NCBI GenBank assembly: GCA_032622095.1
Contig: CP136067.1
Location: 90,572,707 to 90,636,706 of the forward strand
DNA from: Siphonodentalium dalli
Taxonomy: Eukaryota > Mollusca > Scaphopoda > Gadilida > Siphonodentaliidae
Length of the DNA: 64,000 bases
Reading direction: 5' to 3'
The notes under the pieces were generated by a model, which did not search any database, was not told the DNA's origin, and was given only the letters and a program-made list of their open reading frames with translations. Positions 21,880-34,812 of this stretch are shown here, one piece after another. The first letter of the stretch is position 1, and every line of letters starts with the position of its first letter. A program made the translations under genes and the position numbers.

Positions 21880-23990
21880 ATATTTACATGAATGTGCAAA
21901 TTATCGTACATTTTTCTCCATGTTTAAATTTTTATTTAAACACAAACACAAGCCATATGATATTAAAGGCACAGCCCCTTTGGGTATTATAAACTATGTT
22001 GTTTAGAATAGAGAACGATTCACTTCCAATTTTATTTGAATTTATTGACAAATTTGGTCCGATTCGGGGGCGTGGGTAGGTCTCAGTGGTCGAGGGGGGG
22101 GGGGCCAACATGAAAGTCATCCGATAAATTATATCACCCCCACCTCTGCTAGCTGTCCAACTGATTGATATTTCCAATCTAACACCGCCATGGTTAAACA
22201 TCATTTCCAACTGATACCAGTTTTAAACAAAATTTGAAACTAATATATACTTTTGTACTAAAACAAAAAATTTCACACTAAATAGTGGTTAGAAAATAAA
22301 TATATATTTAAAGACATATTATGTACTTGCTCGGGTGCGTGAACCTGATAATTTAGTATTCAGGCGCTACGCCAACTGGAGGGATGCAAGTAACGTTCTA
22401 CCCACAGCGCCGAAATACGAAGCAAGTCGATCGTACTGCTCCATATATAGGAAGCATCATCTGAACAACGCTCAATTGTAAATATTTACTTCTCGATTCG
22501 GGACGCATATGTCGGCGGTAAAAACTAACGAAAACGGTTTCGCCATCGAGAGTCACAGCACTTAATTAATATATGCGAATAACGATGTGTGTTGTCAATT
22601 TGGGTATAATAATTGGAAATATAACTACTTTGAACAATTATTTTCCATTTCTATTTGATCACCCTATCGGAGTGATTCACGTCACATAAATATTATTCTT
22701 CATTTCTATTTGATCACCCGACCGGGGGTTTTCACATCACTTTAAGACTATTCTCCATTTCTCTTTGATTACCCCACCGGAGTGTTTCACATTACATTAA
22801 TACCAATTTCAACCCTTATTTTGTCTGAAATGTCAAATGAATGTTGTCTCAGGAATGACATTTCCAACTGTTGAAGATTTTAGCTAAAGGTGAGTTTGTG
22901 AGACATCCCACCGTGTCGTTGTGTGCCTGGCCAGACTGTTAAATCGTAATAACCTTGGGAGTTGTGACAATCGGGACCAGTCACCACAAAATAATATGTT
23001 AAACAGTTTCTTTGCGGGAGATCACACGCGAAAAATGACTGTGCTGGTTGCACAGTGTTTCAAAATCCACCCACAACGAGTAATACCCGAGGGCAGAATT
23101 ATCGGAGGTAGTTTCGTATTTACTCACGGTCGCGGTCTATTATTGCGCGGTGATATAATCGAAACAAATCAGATAGCAAGTAAACAAATGTGCAGGTTAT
23201 ATAAATCATACGAAGTGGTTCGAATTTACAATTATCTTCTGTGAGAACCTTTTAAAGTGATGTTAAACACTCATGTTGGGTGATTAAATATAAATGGAGA
23301 ATAATCTTGTTCAAAGTAGTAATCTAATATATTTTGACAAATATTATATCCAATTTGGCAACACACACCGTCATTCTTATATATTAATTAAATGCAGTAA
23401 CTCTCGATGGCGAAATCGTTAGTTTATCACCGATAAATGCGTCCCGAATCGAGAAGTAAATATTTACAATTGAGCGTAGTTCAGGCGATGTTTTCTATGG
23501 AGTGGTACGGTCGATTTGCTTCAGATTTTCGGCGATGCTAGTAGAATGTTTCATTCCTCCAGTTGGCATGGCGCCTTAATACTAACTTATCAGTGTCACG
23601 AACCCAAACAAGTTCATAATATGTCTTTAATCATTATCAAAGATTACTGTCTGTCTGGATATTGTATTTTAAAACTAATTGACAATGAGAGTTTATTATG
23701 TTAAATATTATGGTTGTATGTACAGGTTTAACAGCCTATGGACATGGCACGAGATGGACCAATCATAAACAACTTGCAGATAGCGTCACTCCCCTTAAAT
23801 GGTAACCGACTTCCTGGTCTTCTTGATTGTTTGGGTGCGTCATTTTCTCGGAAAATAGATGAGCTAGCCAACATGAATACAATGTTTGGAGGTGTAACAC
23901 AATAGACAAGTGAGTGTCTGACCCGATAACACGACTGTCGTAAATACCATGAGACAAAACAAAAAACTTTCATTTCTCAAAGACGGTTGT
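21880..23990. repeat. Diverged direct duplication, unit A
   Basis: Blocks of this stretch recur in the same order at 29605-33770: TTTTTATTTAAACACA.ACA, CTTCCAATTTTATTTG, AATAGTGGTTAG.AAATAAAT, then CACATTACATTAA, GAAACAAATCAGATA and GATGGACCAATCAT. Unit A carries its own inserted inverted repeat (22333-23605). No gene; a short frame shared by both copies (SFVFT.GR, GDIIETNQI) loses frame right after that. Confidence 0.65.
22333..23605. mobile_element. Element with ~330-bp inverted ends
   Basis: Left arm (22333-22680) and right arm (23270-23605) are inverted copies: GGGTGCGTGAACCTGATAA against GGGTTCGTGACACTGATAA at the tips, then TGTAAATATTTACTTCTCG (identical) inside. The arms are about 85% identical. 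Between the arms lies sequence that unit B also has, but unit B lacks both arms. A 3-unit ~48-bp repeat (TTTCTATTTGATCACCC) sits at 22645-22800. Confidence 0.65.
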
Positions 23991-24245
23991 TCTTTAATAC
24001 ATATTAATGAATATTCATACAGTTTCCAATCAATAATTTTGAAGCCAATATTTCTGCTGAATGCTATATTATTCTAAGTCCTTTTTTCTTAATTTGTTTT
24101 GAAAATCGACTTTGAAAATTTCGTATCGTTCTTTTCATATTTCTGCACACAAATGGCACTCCTTTCCTGTCTTATCTGGTTACTGGTGTTAAAAGAAACG
24201 AGTTTAGTGATGTTTGTGCCCGTAGACTGAACAAATGTTTCAATA

Positions 24246-27200
24246 GCGAGTTTGCGAATTCAAAACCGGTACGGGTACGGGTACGCGTACGAGTAGTTAC
24301 CCGTACCGGTACACGTTTTGTAATCAGAAACTGTTTTACGGGTAGAATTCATCACATCGACTGGTGATGTATGGTGAGCCAACTGCAACAAAACAGATAT
24401 AGTCGCATTCGCTTTATTGGCAGATGTAAAACTTACCGTTATGGATTGTTGGAAATTTTTATTTAGATTAGATGGACCTCGGGATAATCAGTTGCTTTCT
24501 TCAAGGATGAGGCGGCAGTTTGAATGGGTTGGTGCTTTTCTTTCACCCATCTGGTAACAATTTCATAGACCGATCGAGTGTTGACTATAAATCGGTTGGA
24601 GTTTCAGACTTAGAAAATAGATTATGATAGCTCAAATATACAATTACGTCATAGTTAAATTTTCCAACCAATATTCAGTGTAAATTGGAGTGTTTTTAGA
24701 CCCAGGGTCTAATAATGGCCCACATGTAATTTCAGTCAGATATAAGACCGAATTTGTCCCTTATTTTAGTTGGGGAATATTCAGTCATATTAACTAATTA
24801 AGCATTGGTTTGGAATCTTTCAACAAATTGGGAATTTTGCCGGGATCTAAAGCCGGAGGTATGTTGAAACTTGAAATGTTAAACTTGGTGTTTAAATGTT
24901 TATTATACGGATTGAATAAAGAGCGTTTACTACACTTATGTGCGAAACACAGAAAACGGCTGAAACTCGCTCTGATTATGCTTAGATTTTGTAGAGTATG
25001 TATAGGTATTTCGTGTCTTTAGCGACCTATATTATCCCCACAATAATATACACTAGTATTGTGGTTCAAATGCGCCATGTCCCTTCAGATGGTAAATATA
25101 TATTAAAATTAGAAATCAGTCCCCCACCTACATATGATAAAATAACTAAAAAGTTGTATTAAAATCTGAAATACATGGATAAATCCAATTGATGCCCGTG
25201 TACAAAGGGTTGAGACTGGGACGTGGACGATAGGGGTGTCTCACCCCGAACTTTGATCAAATGTTCAACAGTTGGAAATTATGATATACATGACACAACA
25301 TTTGTTGGAAATTTCACACCAACAATATGTTGAAATTGTTCTCGTAGTTTGATTTTCCAACAATTAATTAGTGGAGAATTTGTAGTTTTGAGACCAACAT
25401 ATTTTCCTATTATTAGTTAAACAAAATTGGACTGAAATGGCTATCATAAACTGTTGCAAATTTTCTAACCTTTGGTGGGGTGTCAGGTCTCAAAATTTCC
25501 AACAATTGGAAAGCTTGATGCCTGTCTGGATGCTAGGATTAGCAAATTGCATGTTCAGATTTAACAAATTTCTCACACCGGGCCGAACCATGGTCGATCC
25601 GATGTGTCCCGGTCTACCAGTGGCCAGTCAGAAACTGATAATTAATTTAAGTAAAAACAAATCGGTGTGAATTTGCATGGCGTTAGACCACTAGATGTTA
25701 GGATATTAGGATTGTTCAGGCTCAGGATCAGGATCTACACATTTTCTTGTACTGCATGGTCGACCAGTGGATTGTGCCCACCCGCGACTAGTGAAAAAAA
25801 GAGAACATGCATCCACCCAGGCGGTTATGAGGGACCAGTTGGAAAAATCAAAGCCCAAAGTGAAAATGGAATTACACGCAAACTTGTGAATTTTATATGG
25901 TTCAAGGGGTGTAGTTAGAAATTCGAAGGTGAACACCCCTCCGAATGCGGAGACCATCTATACCCACGGCCCTGCAATGGGTCGAGACTGCTTCTGTAGC
26001 ACTATCTACTCACTCAATTAACCACAACCTGTCATCAATGCAGTGAACAAAGTTGTTAGTGAAAAGATCGGCCTTCTGTATTTATCTAAGCGCTAGAAGC
26101 CGCCTCGAGAATTTGAACATAAAACCTGGCTTAAAATGACAACTTTATCAATGATATTTGCCCATGCAATCTTGCAATAAATAAGTTAACGCATAGCTGA
26201 CTGGAATTTCATGGAATTCATGAACCTTTGAGTGAGAAAATCACAGTGAAAGGTTACCGGTCAATGGACACATCGTATACCCCTTCCAAATGGCTATCGC
26301 TTTATGTGCTGCATTGAAAGTACCCAAGTGACCATGACGATGTTCACCGATGTACCCGTACCCGTTCCCATCGGACGGGTATCGCAAACTCGCTATCCCG
26401 TACCCGTTCCCGTCGGACGGGTATCGCAAACTCGCTATTAGCGAGTTTGCGATACCCGTCCGACGGGAACGGGTACGGGTAAATCTGTGAACATCGTCAC
26501 GGTCACTAGGGTACTTTCAATGCAGCACATAAAGCGATAGCGAATTGAAACGGGTAGATTTGTCCCATTTACTGGTAACCTTTCAATACGAGTTTCTCAC
26601 TCAAAGGTTCATGAATTCCATGAAATTCCAGTCAGCTATATATGCGTTAACCCATTTATTGAAAGATTTCATGGGCAAATATTATTGATAAAGTTGTCAT
26701 TTTAACCAAGGATTTGTGTTCTCGAGGCGGCTTCCAGCACTTAGATAAATACGGAAGGCCGATTTTTTTTTCACTAACAATATTGTTCACTGCATTAATG
26801 ACAGGTTGTGATTAATAGAGTGAGTGGATGGTGCTATAGACGCGGTCTCGGCCCATTGCAGGGACATGGCTATAGATGGTCTGCGCGTTAGGAAGGGTGT
26901 CCACCTTCGAATTTCTAACTACACATCTCGAACCATATCAAGTTCACAAGTGTGCGCGTAATTCCATTTTCACCCCTTCCCTTTGGCTGGCATCAAGCTT
27001 TCCAATTGTTGGACATTTTGAGACCTGACACCCCCCCCCCAATCTTGAACAATTTCCAACTGTTTCTGACGGCATTTCAGTCCAAATTGTGTTACCAAAA
27101 ATAGGGAAAATGCAAATGTTGGTCTAAAAACTACAAATTATCCACTAATAAATTGTTCGAAAATCAAACTATGATAACAATTTCAACCTATTGTTTGTGT

Positions 27201-28703
27201 GAAATTTCCAACAAATGTTGTGTCAGGTATATCAAATTTCCAAATGTTGAACATTTGACCAAAGTTGAGGGGGGAGGGTGTCGTCACGTTCCTGTCTCAT
27301 ATAAAGATATCGTGGATTTATCTATGCATTGCACATTTGAATACAATTACCGTTTAGTTACCTTATTGTATGTAGGTGGGGACTGATTTCTCATTTTAAT
27401 ATATATTTACTATCTGAACGGACATGGCGCATTTGAACCACAATACCGGTATATACTGTAGTGGGGATAATATAAGTCGTCAAAGACACGAAATACCTAT
27501 ACATACTCTACAAAATCTAAGCATAAGCAGAGCGAGGTTCAGCTGTTTTCTGTATTTCGCACAGAAAAATAAACAGACTACATTTTGACACCTTTTTTGT
27601 TACTAAGTTAAACATTTCAACCAACCTCCGGGTTTAGATGTCGACAACAATCCCAATTCTTGGGATAAATATTCCCTTGCCCCGACGGGCCGACCATTCG
27701 ATTTGTTGAAAGATTCCAAAAAAAGGTTTACTTAAAGCTACTCAAACCGATCAGACGGTCCCCATATCATAAAGTTACAAGAACATTTCTTCAAAATACG
27801 CTTTTGTTATCAGAATCGATTAATTACAACAAAATAATGCTAACTGCATGCTGTCAACTATAGTATAACATTTTGGCCGCATTACCACTTGATTTTAGAG
27901 TTAAGCCCTTCAACCGCAATTTTGTCCGAGACCGTCGGTTTTATGACTCTTTTCTGGGCCACAAATAATTACACAATTCAAGAAATAACAAACTTCAAAA
28001 ATCGATATCTGATCACTCTGCGCTTTGATGGTGGGTTCCTCGATTCGAATAAAATATTTTGTTTGACCCCCGAAGCCAAAACAAATAGTAACTTGGGAGC
28101 ATTAATTCGGAATATGCATCTTTAATATGACTAAATATTCCCCAACTAAAATAAGGGACAAATGCGGTATTATATCGAACTGAAAGTACATGTAGGACAA
28201 TATTAGACCCTTGGTCTAAAACAATACATTTTACACCGAATATTGGTTGGACATTTTAACTATTTATAACGTATTTGTATATTTGAGCTATCATAATTTA
28301 TTTTCTAACTTAAAAATTCCAACCGATTTATTGTCAACACTCGATCGGTCTCTATATGACTTGTAGACTCCAATTGTTGGAATTTTTGAGTGAAAGAAAA
28401 GCAACACCCTCTTCCAGCTGGCACCTAGCACGTCCTTGATGAAATCAACTGATTATCCTGGGGCTCATCTAATCTAAATAAAAATTTCCAACAACCCATA
28501 ACGCTAAGTATAACATCGGCCAATAACGCGAATAACAATCTATATCATAATATCTTTTTTGTTGCAGTTGGCTCACCATACATTACCAGTCGATGTGATG
28601 AATTATACCGGTAAAACAGTTTGCGATTTCAAAACGTGTACCGGTACAGGTAGCTACCCGTACGCGTACCCGTACCCGTACCGGTTTGAAATCGCAAACT
28701 CGC
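24246..28703. mobile_element. 4.46-kb palindrome of two mirrored units, TA-flanked
   Basis: Outer tips GCGAGTTTGCGA (24246) and TCGCAAACTCGC (ending 28703) are each flanked by TA. The same tips meet tail to tail at the centre (...AACTCGC TATTA GCGAGTTTG..., 26429-26449). Thus unit 1 (24246-26435) and unit 2 (26441-28703) are mirror images, about 88% identical where I compared them, with GC-rich CCCGTACCCGTTCCCGTCGG runs just inside the ends. Each arm has its own private insertions (about 330 bp near 25525-25855; about 370 bp near 27735-28105). No transposase frame is visible. Confidence 0.8.
27735..28125. repeat. Inserted dispersed repeat R2, copy 1
   Basis: Present in the right arm of the 4.46-kb palindrome but not in the left, so inserted after the palindrome formed. 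Its right half (GGGTTCCTCGATTCGAATAA, CCCCGAAGCCAAAACAAATA) matches 52200-52310 (GTGTTCCTCGACTTAATTCA, CCCGAAGCCGAATAAATAG). Confidence 0.5.
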
Positions 28704-29604
28704 TATTATCAACAAAAGTGCGATTGGAGATAGAACATTTTCATCACAGAAGTACAATTTTTCGCCAGTGCTAAAATGGCATGGATATGTCGCTCTCCAT
28801 TCGCTAACACGTCCGTCACGCGGTGATTTGGAGGGACGTCATTGGACCAGGCCACATCACATTATAGCACTGACAGACTTTGGGTGCGACCTTTTCTCGG
28901 AAAATAGAGGCGCCAACATGAATACAATGACAACATAGGGTGTGTATAACTATGATTTATTTAAATCAGCGATACAAACGCAGTTAGCTCCAATTCACGT
29001 TCTTAACACATGCCATAGTGGCGAATGGATTAAACGGCTACAATTCGTAGTGAAACAATAAGCTATTATCCGTTCTATATTTGTTTGTAGTATTTGATTC
29101 GCTTTAATCTTTTGTAAGCATACAAACCCAATAAAGTATATAATTTAAAAAAATAATGTCCCCTTCCTCAGAATCCCACAATTTAGAGAGTCCATTGCAT
29201 TTTATATAGAACAAACTCAGTATGTTCTTTGATGGCAACACTATAACTGTCAACAAACTGTACAAACTTATATTTGAAGTAAAATATGTTCAAGTGCATA
29301 CACACTTGGCGACCATCAAATGCCTATTTTCTATGTTTTTCATACCCCCAATAAACCATTCGAAACCGTTTACTGCTACCTATCGGTGGTCGCGCCTTGA
29401 AAGGGTGCTAAATGTTTTGCTTCACGTTAGGTTGATGTATACTGTATAGACGGGATGGTTTGGCGCCATACAAGCATGTGGCTTATCCATCGAAGTTCAT
29501 CTCAATAGCTCTACCAGAGTAACAGACGTTACAATTTATACTTACATGTGGCTTAACTACGGTCTTAACATACTGACTTTACCATAACAAAGGGTATCTG
29601 TATT
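28704..29604. other. No gene seen
   Basis: Contains one block (about 28880-28925, GGTGCGACCTTTTCTCGG, CCAACATGAATACAATG) that also occurs at 23826-23885 in unit A. Otherwise nothing recognised. Confidence 0.45.
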
Positions 29605-30004
29605 AACTAAGATTGGCAGTTACATGCATGTGCACATTATCAGACTCTTTTTTTTATCAATGCTTAAATTTTTATTTAAACACAGACACAAGTCAGATGA
29701 GTTTAAATGTATAGCCCGATGGGGTATTATAACTTATGTTGTTTAGACTAGAGAAAGATTAAATTCCAATTTTATTTGCGTTTACTGACAATTTGGTCCC
29801 ACTCGGGGATTGGGTAGGTTCCATTTGCCCCCAACCGGCACTGAAAGCTGTCCAAATATTTGATATTTCCAATCTGACACCCCTATGGTTAGACATATGT
29901 TTTCTAACTTATACCAGTTTTACCGAAGAAACTAATAGACTTTTGTTCTAAAACAAAAAAATTCACAGTATATAGTGGTTAGCAAATAAATATATCTATA
30001 TCTA

Positions 30005-31850
30005 TATTTGCGAATGTCTGTCTGTCTGTCTGTCTGTCAGTCTGTGTTCTATATAAATTCACAGGGGACCATCTAGATGATACCAAAGGGGTCTACTAGG
30101 CGTGACTTTATACGAGAAAGATAATGGTCGGGATTAGAATTTTCTAAAGTGACGCAGTTGTTGTCAGGGGCAGAATTTTTTTTGTCGCCGATTGCCACGA
30201 AACTTACATATAATCATCCCCATGATATTAAACATCTAATGATGTGGTTTAAATATGTCAAAAGTGGCGTCGTTCGAGTCAGGGATGCACGGAAGGGGAG
30301 AGGGGCACCAAAATTGATAAAACTAATTTTAGCGCCGATTTCCACCAAATTGATATATATTCTTCTTCATGATACAAGGAATCTAATTGTGCGATTTAAC
30401 AACGCCAAATTATTGTCGTTTGGATGAGAGATTGGGGGTGGTGGGCACTAATTTGATAATAATTGGTTTAGTCGCCGATTGCCACCACACTTATACGAAA
30501 CGAAATCATCCCCATGGTATGAGGAGTCTAATGGTGTGTCTTAAATCAGTCAAATGTGGCCTCATTCGAGTCAGGGGTGCATTGAAAGAGAGAGGAGCAC
30601 CAAAATTGATACACATTTGTTTTAGCGCCAATTTCCACCAAATTGATACACGTTCTTATCCATGATACGTGGAATGATTCCACTGGAATCTAATCGTGTG
30701 ATTTAAAGACGCCATATTGGTGCTGGGTGAGAGATGGGGAGGGGAGGGTGGGCACCAAATTTGATAAAAAAAATGGTTTAGTCGCCGATTATCACCAAAC
30801 TGATAAGTAATCATCTCCATGATATCCGGAGTGTAATTGTGTGATTTAAGTAGGGCCATTCGAGTTAGTTGTGTATAGAGATGAGAGGGACACAAAAATG
30901 ATAACAATATGTTTAACGCCGATTTCCACCAGATTGATACATATTCTTCTCCGTGATACGATGAATCTTATCGTGTGGTTTAGATACACCAAATTGGTGC
31001 CCTATGGGTGAGAGACATGGGGACCTTAAATTTGATACGAATTTGTATACTCGCCAATTTTTACCAATTTCATATATATACATCTCTAGTCTCGAATGAG
31101 TCTTAGTGCGTGCAGCTTGAGTCCGAAATAGGGACGGAAGGGTCACCAAAACTGATTCAAAATATTTTTAGTACCAATTACCATCAAATTCAGACACGTT
31201 CTTCTCAAATGATACGAGAAATCAAATCGTGCTGTCTGTCTTTCTGTCTGTCTATGCGTTCCATATATAACCTCACGCGGTACAATCGAGATGGCACCAA
31301 GGCGTTCTAAGAGGGGTAACTTTTTACTAGGAAGATAATGGTGCGGGTTAAAATTTCTAAAGTGACGCTGTTGGTGTCAGGGGAAGAAAAGGGGGAGGTC
31401 GGCAAAATTTAAAAAATATGGTGAATTAGTTTTGTCACCGATTTCCACCAAACGCATACATAATCACCTCAGATTTCCACCAAATTGATATATTATTCTT
31501 CTCTATGATACGAGGAATATAATCGTGTGATTTAAAGACGCCAAATTGCTGTCGTTTGGGTGAGAGATGTGGGGTCATAACCATTTTCAGAATTTGTTTA
31601 GTTGCTGATTACCACCAAACCTATATATATTCATCTCCAGTATATCATGCATCCATGAGTCTAATGGGCACGGTTTAAATATGTCAAAAGTGGCAAAAGC
31701 TGATGCAAATATATTTAGCACTAATTTCCACCAAATTCATACACGTCACGGATGGCGAGAGGATATGCACTATCATTGATAATATTGCTATTCGCCGATA
31801 TCCACCTATGTAAGTTTATATATAGTCACCCATGCCATATCCATACCATT
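30005..31850. repeat. Dimeric ~140-bp tandem repeat with ~1.2-kb superunit
   Basis: Monomers of 130-155 bp alternate between two forms: CGCCGATTGCCACCAAAC...TCATCCCCATGATA and GCGCCGATTTCCACCAAATTG...TTCTTCTCCATGATAC. Monomer starts are near 30189, 30337, 30474, 30629, 30785, 30917, 31051 and 31180. A (CTGT)n run followed by GTTC.ATATATAA occurs at 30013 and again at 31232, which suggests a superunit of about 1.2 kb. Open frames here follow the repeat and are not genes. Confidence 0.7.
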
Positions 31851-32296
31851 TTAAGGAGTTTTGGGCGTTCACATTACACAATCTCGACAAATTGGTGACC
31901 CAATTAAGTCACTTGACCACTTATATCTTCTCAACTGTCATATTTATATGGGGATGGCAATCAGGGCATTCACATAATGAGCTAGCAAAAAGACATACAT
32001 AAAACGTTAACCATTAAACGTTTATTTATCATTATATTCAGAGATACATATATTCTTGCAAACTGAGAGACATCGAACCGTCAGAGGATTGCATATATAT
32101 TATAACACAATTGAGTCTGTTCCATTCAATACAGTTTCCACAAAAAAAGTTACAATTTGTCAAGAGATATGGAAATGTGTCGAAGGCCTGTTCAAAAAAA
32201 GTGGTCACAGTGTGCAGTCAAATATATTTTCTTCTGATATCAAAGAAAACGCAGTCAGTAGCACATGACTTTTCAGGATCCTCCAATACTTACATA

Positions 32297-32632
32297 TGAC
32301 AAGGGTATATCTGCCCGATATAGCGGAATTATTATAACAGACTCATCGACTGACATAAACAACTCAAAATCTCGCTCTGTGTCTGGCACATGTAGCTGAT
32401 ATACTTGCGCAGCAACATTTCTTTTAAACTGAGAATAGTTAGCCATTATATAGCACCACGAACAGAGGAGCACCTGGAAATTTCTTTTAAACATCTGTAT
32501 CTTCATGGAGATATGATAGCCAGGTGTCCTCAAGATCTTAGTCCAAGCCACTAGATTGATTGATACATCTCTATATGTAAAACCCAATTGTCGTCTATTA
32601 TTTTTGCGAACTAATGTGTTTATGCTGTTCAT
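32297..32632 (-). CDS. Possible orphan exon, unknown product
   Basis: A minus-strand frame of 112 codons runs from ATG (32632) to a strong splice-donor match TCATAT/GTAAGTATT at 32297. If unspliced it would end seven codons later at 32273. The residues (e.g. QVYQLHVPDTERDFELF, SVDESVIIIPLYRAD) are acidic and polar and look more protein-like than neighbouring frames, but I recognise no family. No convincing upstream acceptor or downstream exon was found. It lies in the insertion specific to unit B, so it could equally be a mobile-element remnant. Confidence 0.22.
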
Positions 32633-33770
32633 GTATCATATTATAACGTCTGAAGTGTACGCATTTGGAAATAAATAAATACTTCATTATTGGTGGAACG
32701 GATTAATCGCGATAAACAAAATGACGATTGACAAGGTGAGCTACTACTTATATTCCATGACTGTAAGAATCATGTTTTGTGATGCTATTTGAATATACAA
32801 TTTATGAGAATACGTGTAACACTTTGAGCAAGAGTATTCTCTATTCCCAACCAATATCCACAGCACGCAGAGGGTTTCACATCACATTAACCTGGGCAAC
32901 GCCGGGTAACCCTGTTAGTATATATATAAAAACAATTTCACCCCCATATATTTTGTCTAAAATTTCAAACTAATGTTGTCTGATGTATGGAATTTTCAAA
33001 TGTTGCACATTTTAGCTAAAATTGAGTTCGTGAGAGACCCACCCCTATTGAAATGCATATTGTTGTATGTTAATTTTCCTTGTACATTTAACAATGGCTG
33101 GAATAAACAATCAGTCAAGCAAACAAATGTGTACCTGGTCAGACTTTAAATGATAATGACATTGGGAGTAACTGTTGCTATAGTCGGGACCAGAAGGTCA
33201 CTATGAAATAGTATGTTAAACAGTTTCTATGCTGAAGATCACACGCGAAAAATAACTGCGGTAATCACATGAGTGTTTCAAAAACCCACCAGAATGAGTA
33301 AACCCGAGGGCAGAATTATCACACGGTGACAATCGAGATTTCATGATAAATAAATTTAGTTGTTAATGTGGATCAATTACCTCCATTGCCTGTTTTTTGG
33401 TTGATATTCTATAAAAGGATACCGATAAGCGTACATTTATGTTTTTATACCGGATGCAGTTTCGTATTCACTAATGGTCGCCACTGGCACGGTCTATTAT
33501 TGAGCGGTGACATAATCGAAACAAATCAGATAACAATAAAAATATGTGCAGGTTATAGAACTCACATGAAGCGGTTCGAATTTACTATTAACTTTTTTAA
33601 ATTATAGACCATTATCAATGCATAATGTCTGGATATTGTATTTGAATACTAATTGAAATTGCCAGTGTATTTTTTCAACATGCCGGTTGTCTGTACAATG
33701 GACATTGCATGATATGGACCAATCATTAGCAACATGCATAATTATAGAGTCACGCCCCGGTCTGCTTGAT

Positions 33771-34700
33771 ACACTCTTAGATATAACAACTAGTTTTGGT
33801 ACTTCAGGGTACCAATATATTTATCAATACCAAAATGTTAGGTATTAGCCATCATTAGATATTATGCATGATCTCAATAACAACAATGTTTTAAACTATC
33901 GCAGAACCAAATGGGTGACCCAAGCTGATTGGATGTGGATATCGCGTGATGCACGATACATTTCCACAATGATCGGGGAAAATCGCGGCGTCCGATTCAG
34001 ACGATTGTGTTTTTTTAAATGTACAACAACGAGAAAATACAACATAATATCCGGCTTATACATTTTATGGTTGATCCGGGCTCGGCATCGGCTAAGTGTT
34101 TCCCTAATTAGGTATGTTATCTGGGTACAATATATATTTAAGAATACTGAAATGTTAAAATTGTTCAACATATTTTGGTGTGACATTGGACCTAATTTGC
34201 TTCCTATAAATCTGGAATATTGTTAGCACTGTCTGGATTATGTTTGTACGCGAACGGGACAAGATGTTATAATCTCCGAAAAATCGGCGATGGCTAATCA
34301 TTGATAAATTTACCAACTGCAAGTTGCAACAGGATACACTTGACACGACAGTGTTGTGAATTTAAGAACACATGTCTATACTTAAAAGTTCCACACAATT
34401 AGAAACTACCAGAATAATTCACAAGAGTCAACTTCGAGACCAATACAACAGTGTAGAAAAAGTAGAAATTAATTAACTGACGCCACATATTAGTCATGAC
34501 TCATGATGAGTCAGTTACAAGTTAGTTGACAACAACCTACAAGTACATGTATAAAAATGATCACATGTCCAAGTTACATGCAACTCGGTAATTATTTTTT
34601 ATAAAATTGCGACACTCATTGCTTTGTGTGGAGCAGTCATTTTATTTACATGTACCTGTACAACTTTAGCTAAAATCAAACATATATAAGTACACTGAAG
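33771..34700. other. No gene seen; 3' flank of ZP gene
   Basis: Short GGTAC palindromes at 33795-33830 and a TGACTCATGATGAGTCA palindrome at 34497-34514 (AP-1-like word twice). Nothing else recognised. Confidence 0.45.
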
Positions 34701-34730
34701 CAAAGTCTACATGTAGTAGTTTCCCACTTT

Positions 34731-34737
34731 TTTTATT
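34731..34737 (-). terminator. Polyadenylation signal of the ZP gene
   Basis: On the minus strand this reads AATAAAA, about 75 bp after the stop codon, giving a very short 3' UTR. A second AATAAA-like word lies between it and the stop (near 34752). The cleavage site is probably near 34700-34715. Confidence 0.6.
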
Positions 34738-34812
34738 CTTAAAAGGGTGAAAATAAAACTGACTGCGCCTGTCATCGGTGTCACACGACAATGCCTCCTT
34801 CGGGAGAACTGT

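Larger units (their letters stand above)
29605..33770. repeat. Diverged direct duplication, unit B
   Basis: Same block order as unit A (see 21880-23990), expanded by a ~2.9-kb insertion between 29995 and 32870. A fragment of the SINE/RTE-like class (GGGCAACGCCGGGTAACCC, then TATATAT) lies at 32889-32930 and is missing from unit A. Confidence 0.6.

Noticed and set aside
23210-23230. GGTTCGAATTTAC as a possible tRNA T-arm
   Set aside because: No matching acceptor, D-arm or anticodon arm can be folded around it, and the paralogous copy at 33575 does not fold either.
22921-23244. 107-codon frame partly similar to a frame at 33368-33607
   Set aside because: The two are paralogous copies of duplication units A and B; frame is lost directly after a short shared stretch and differences are not codon-like, so it is non-coding.
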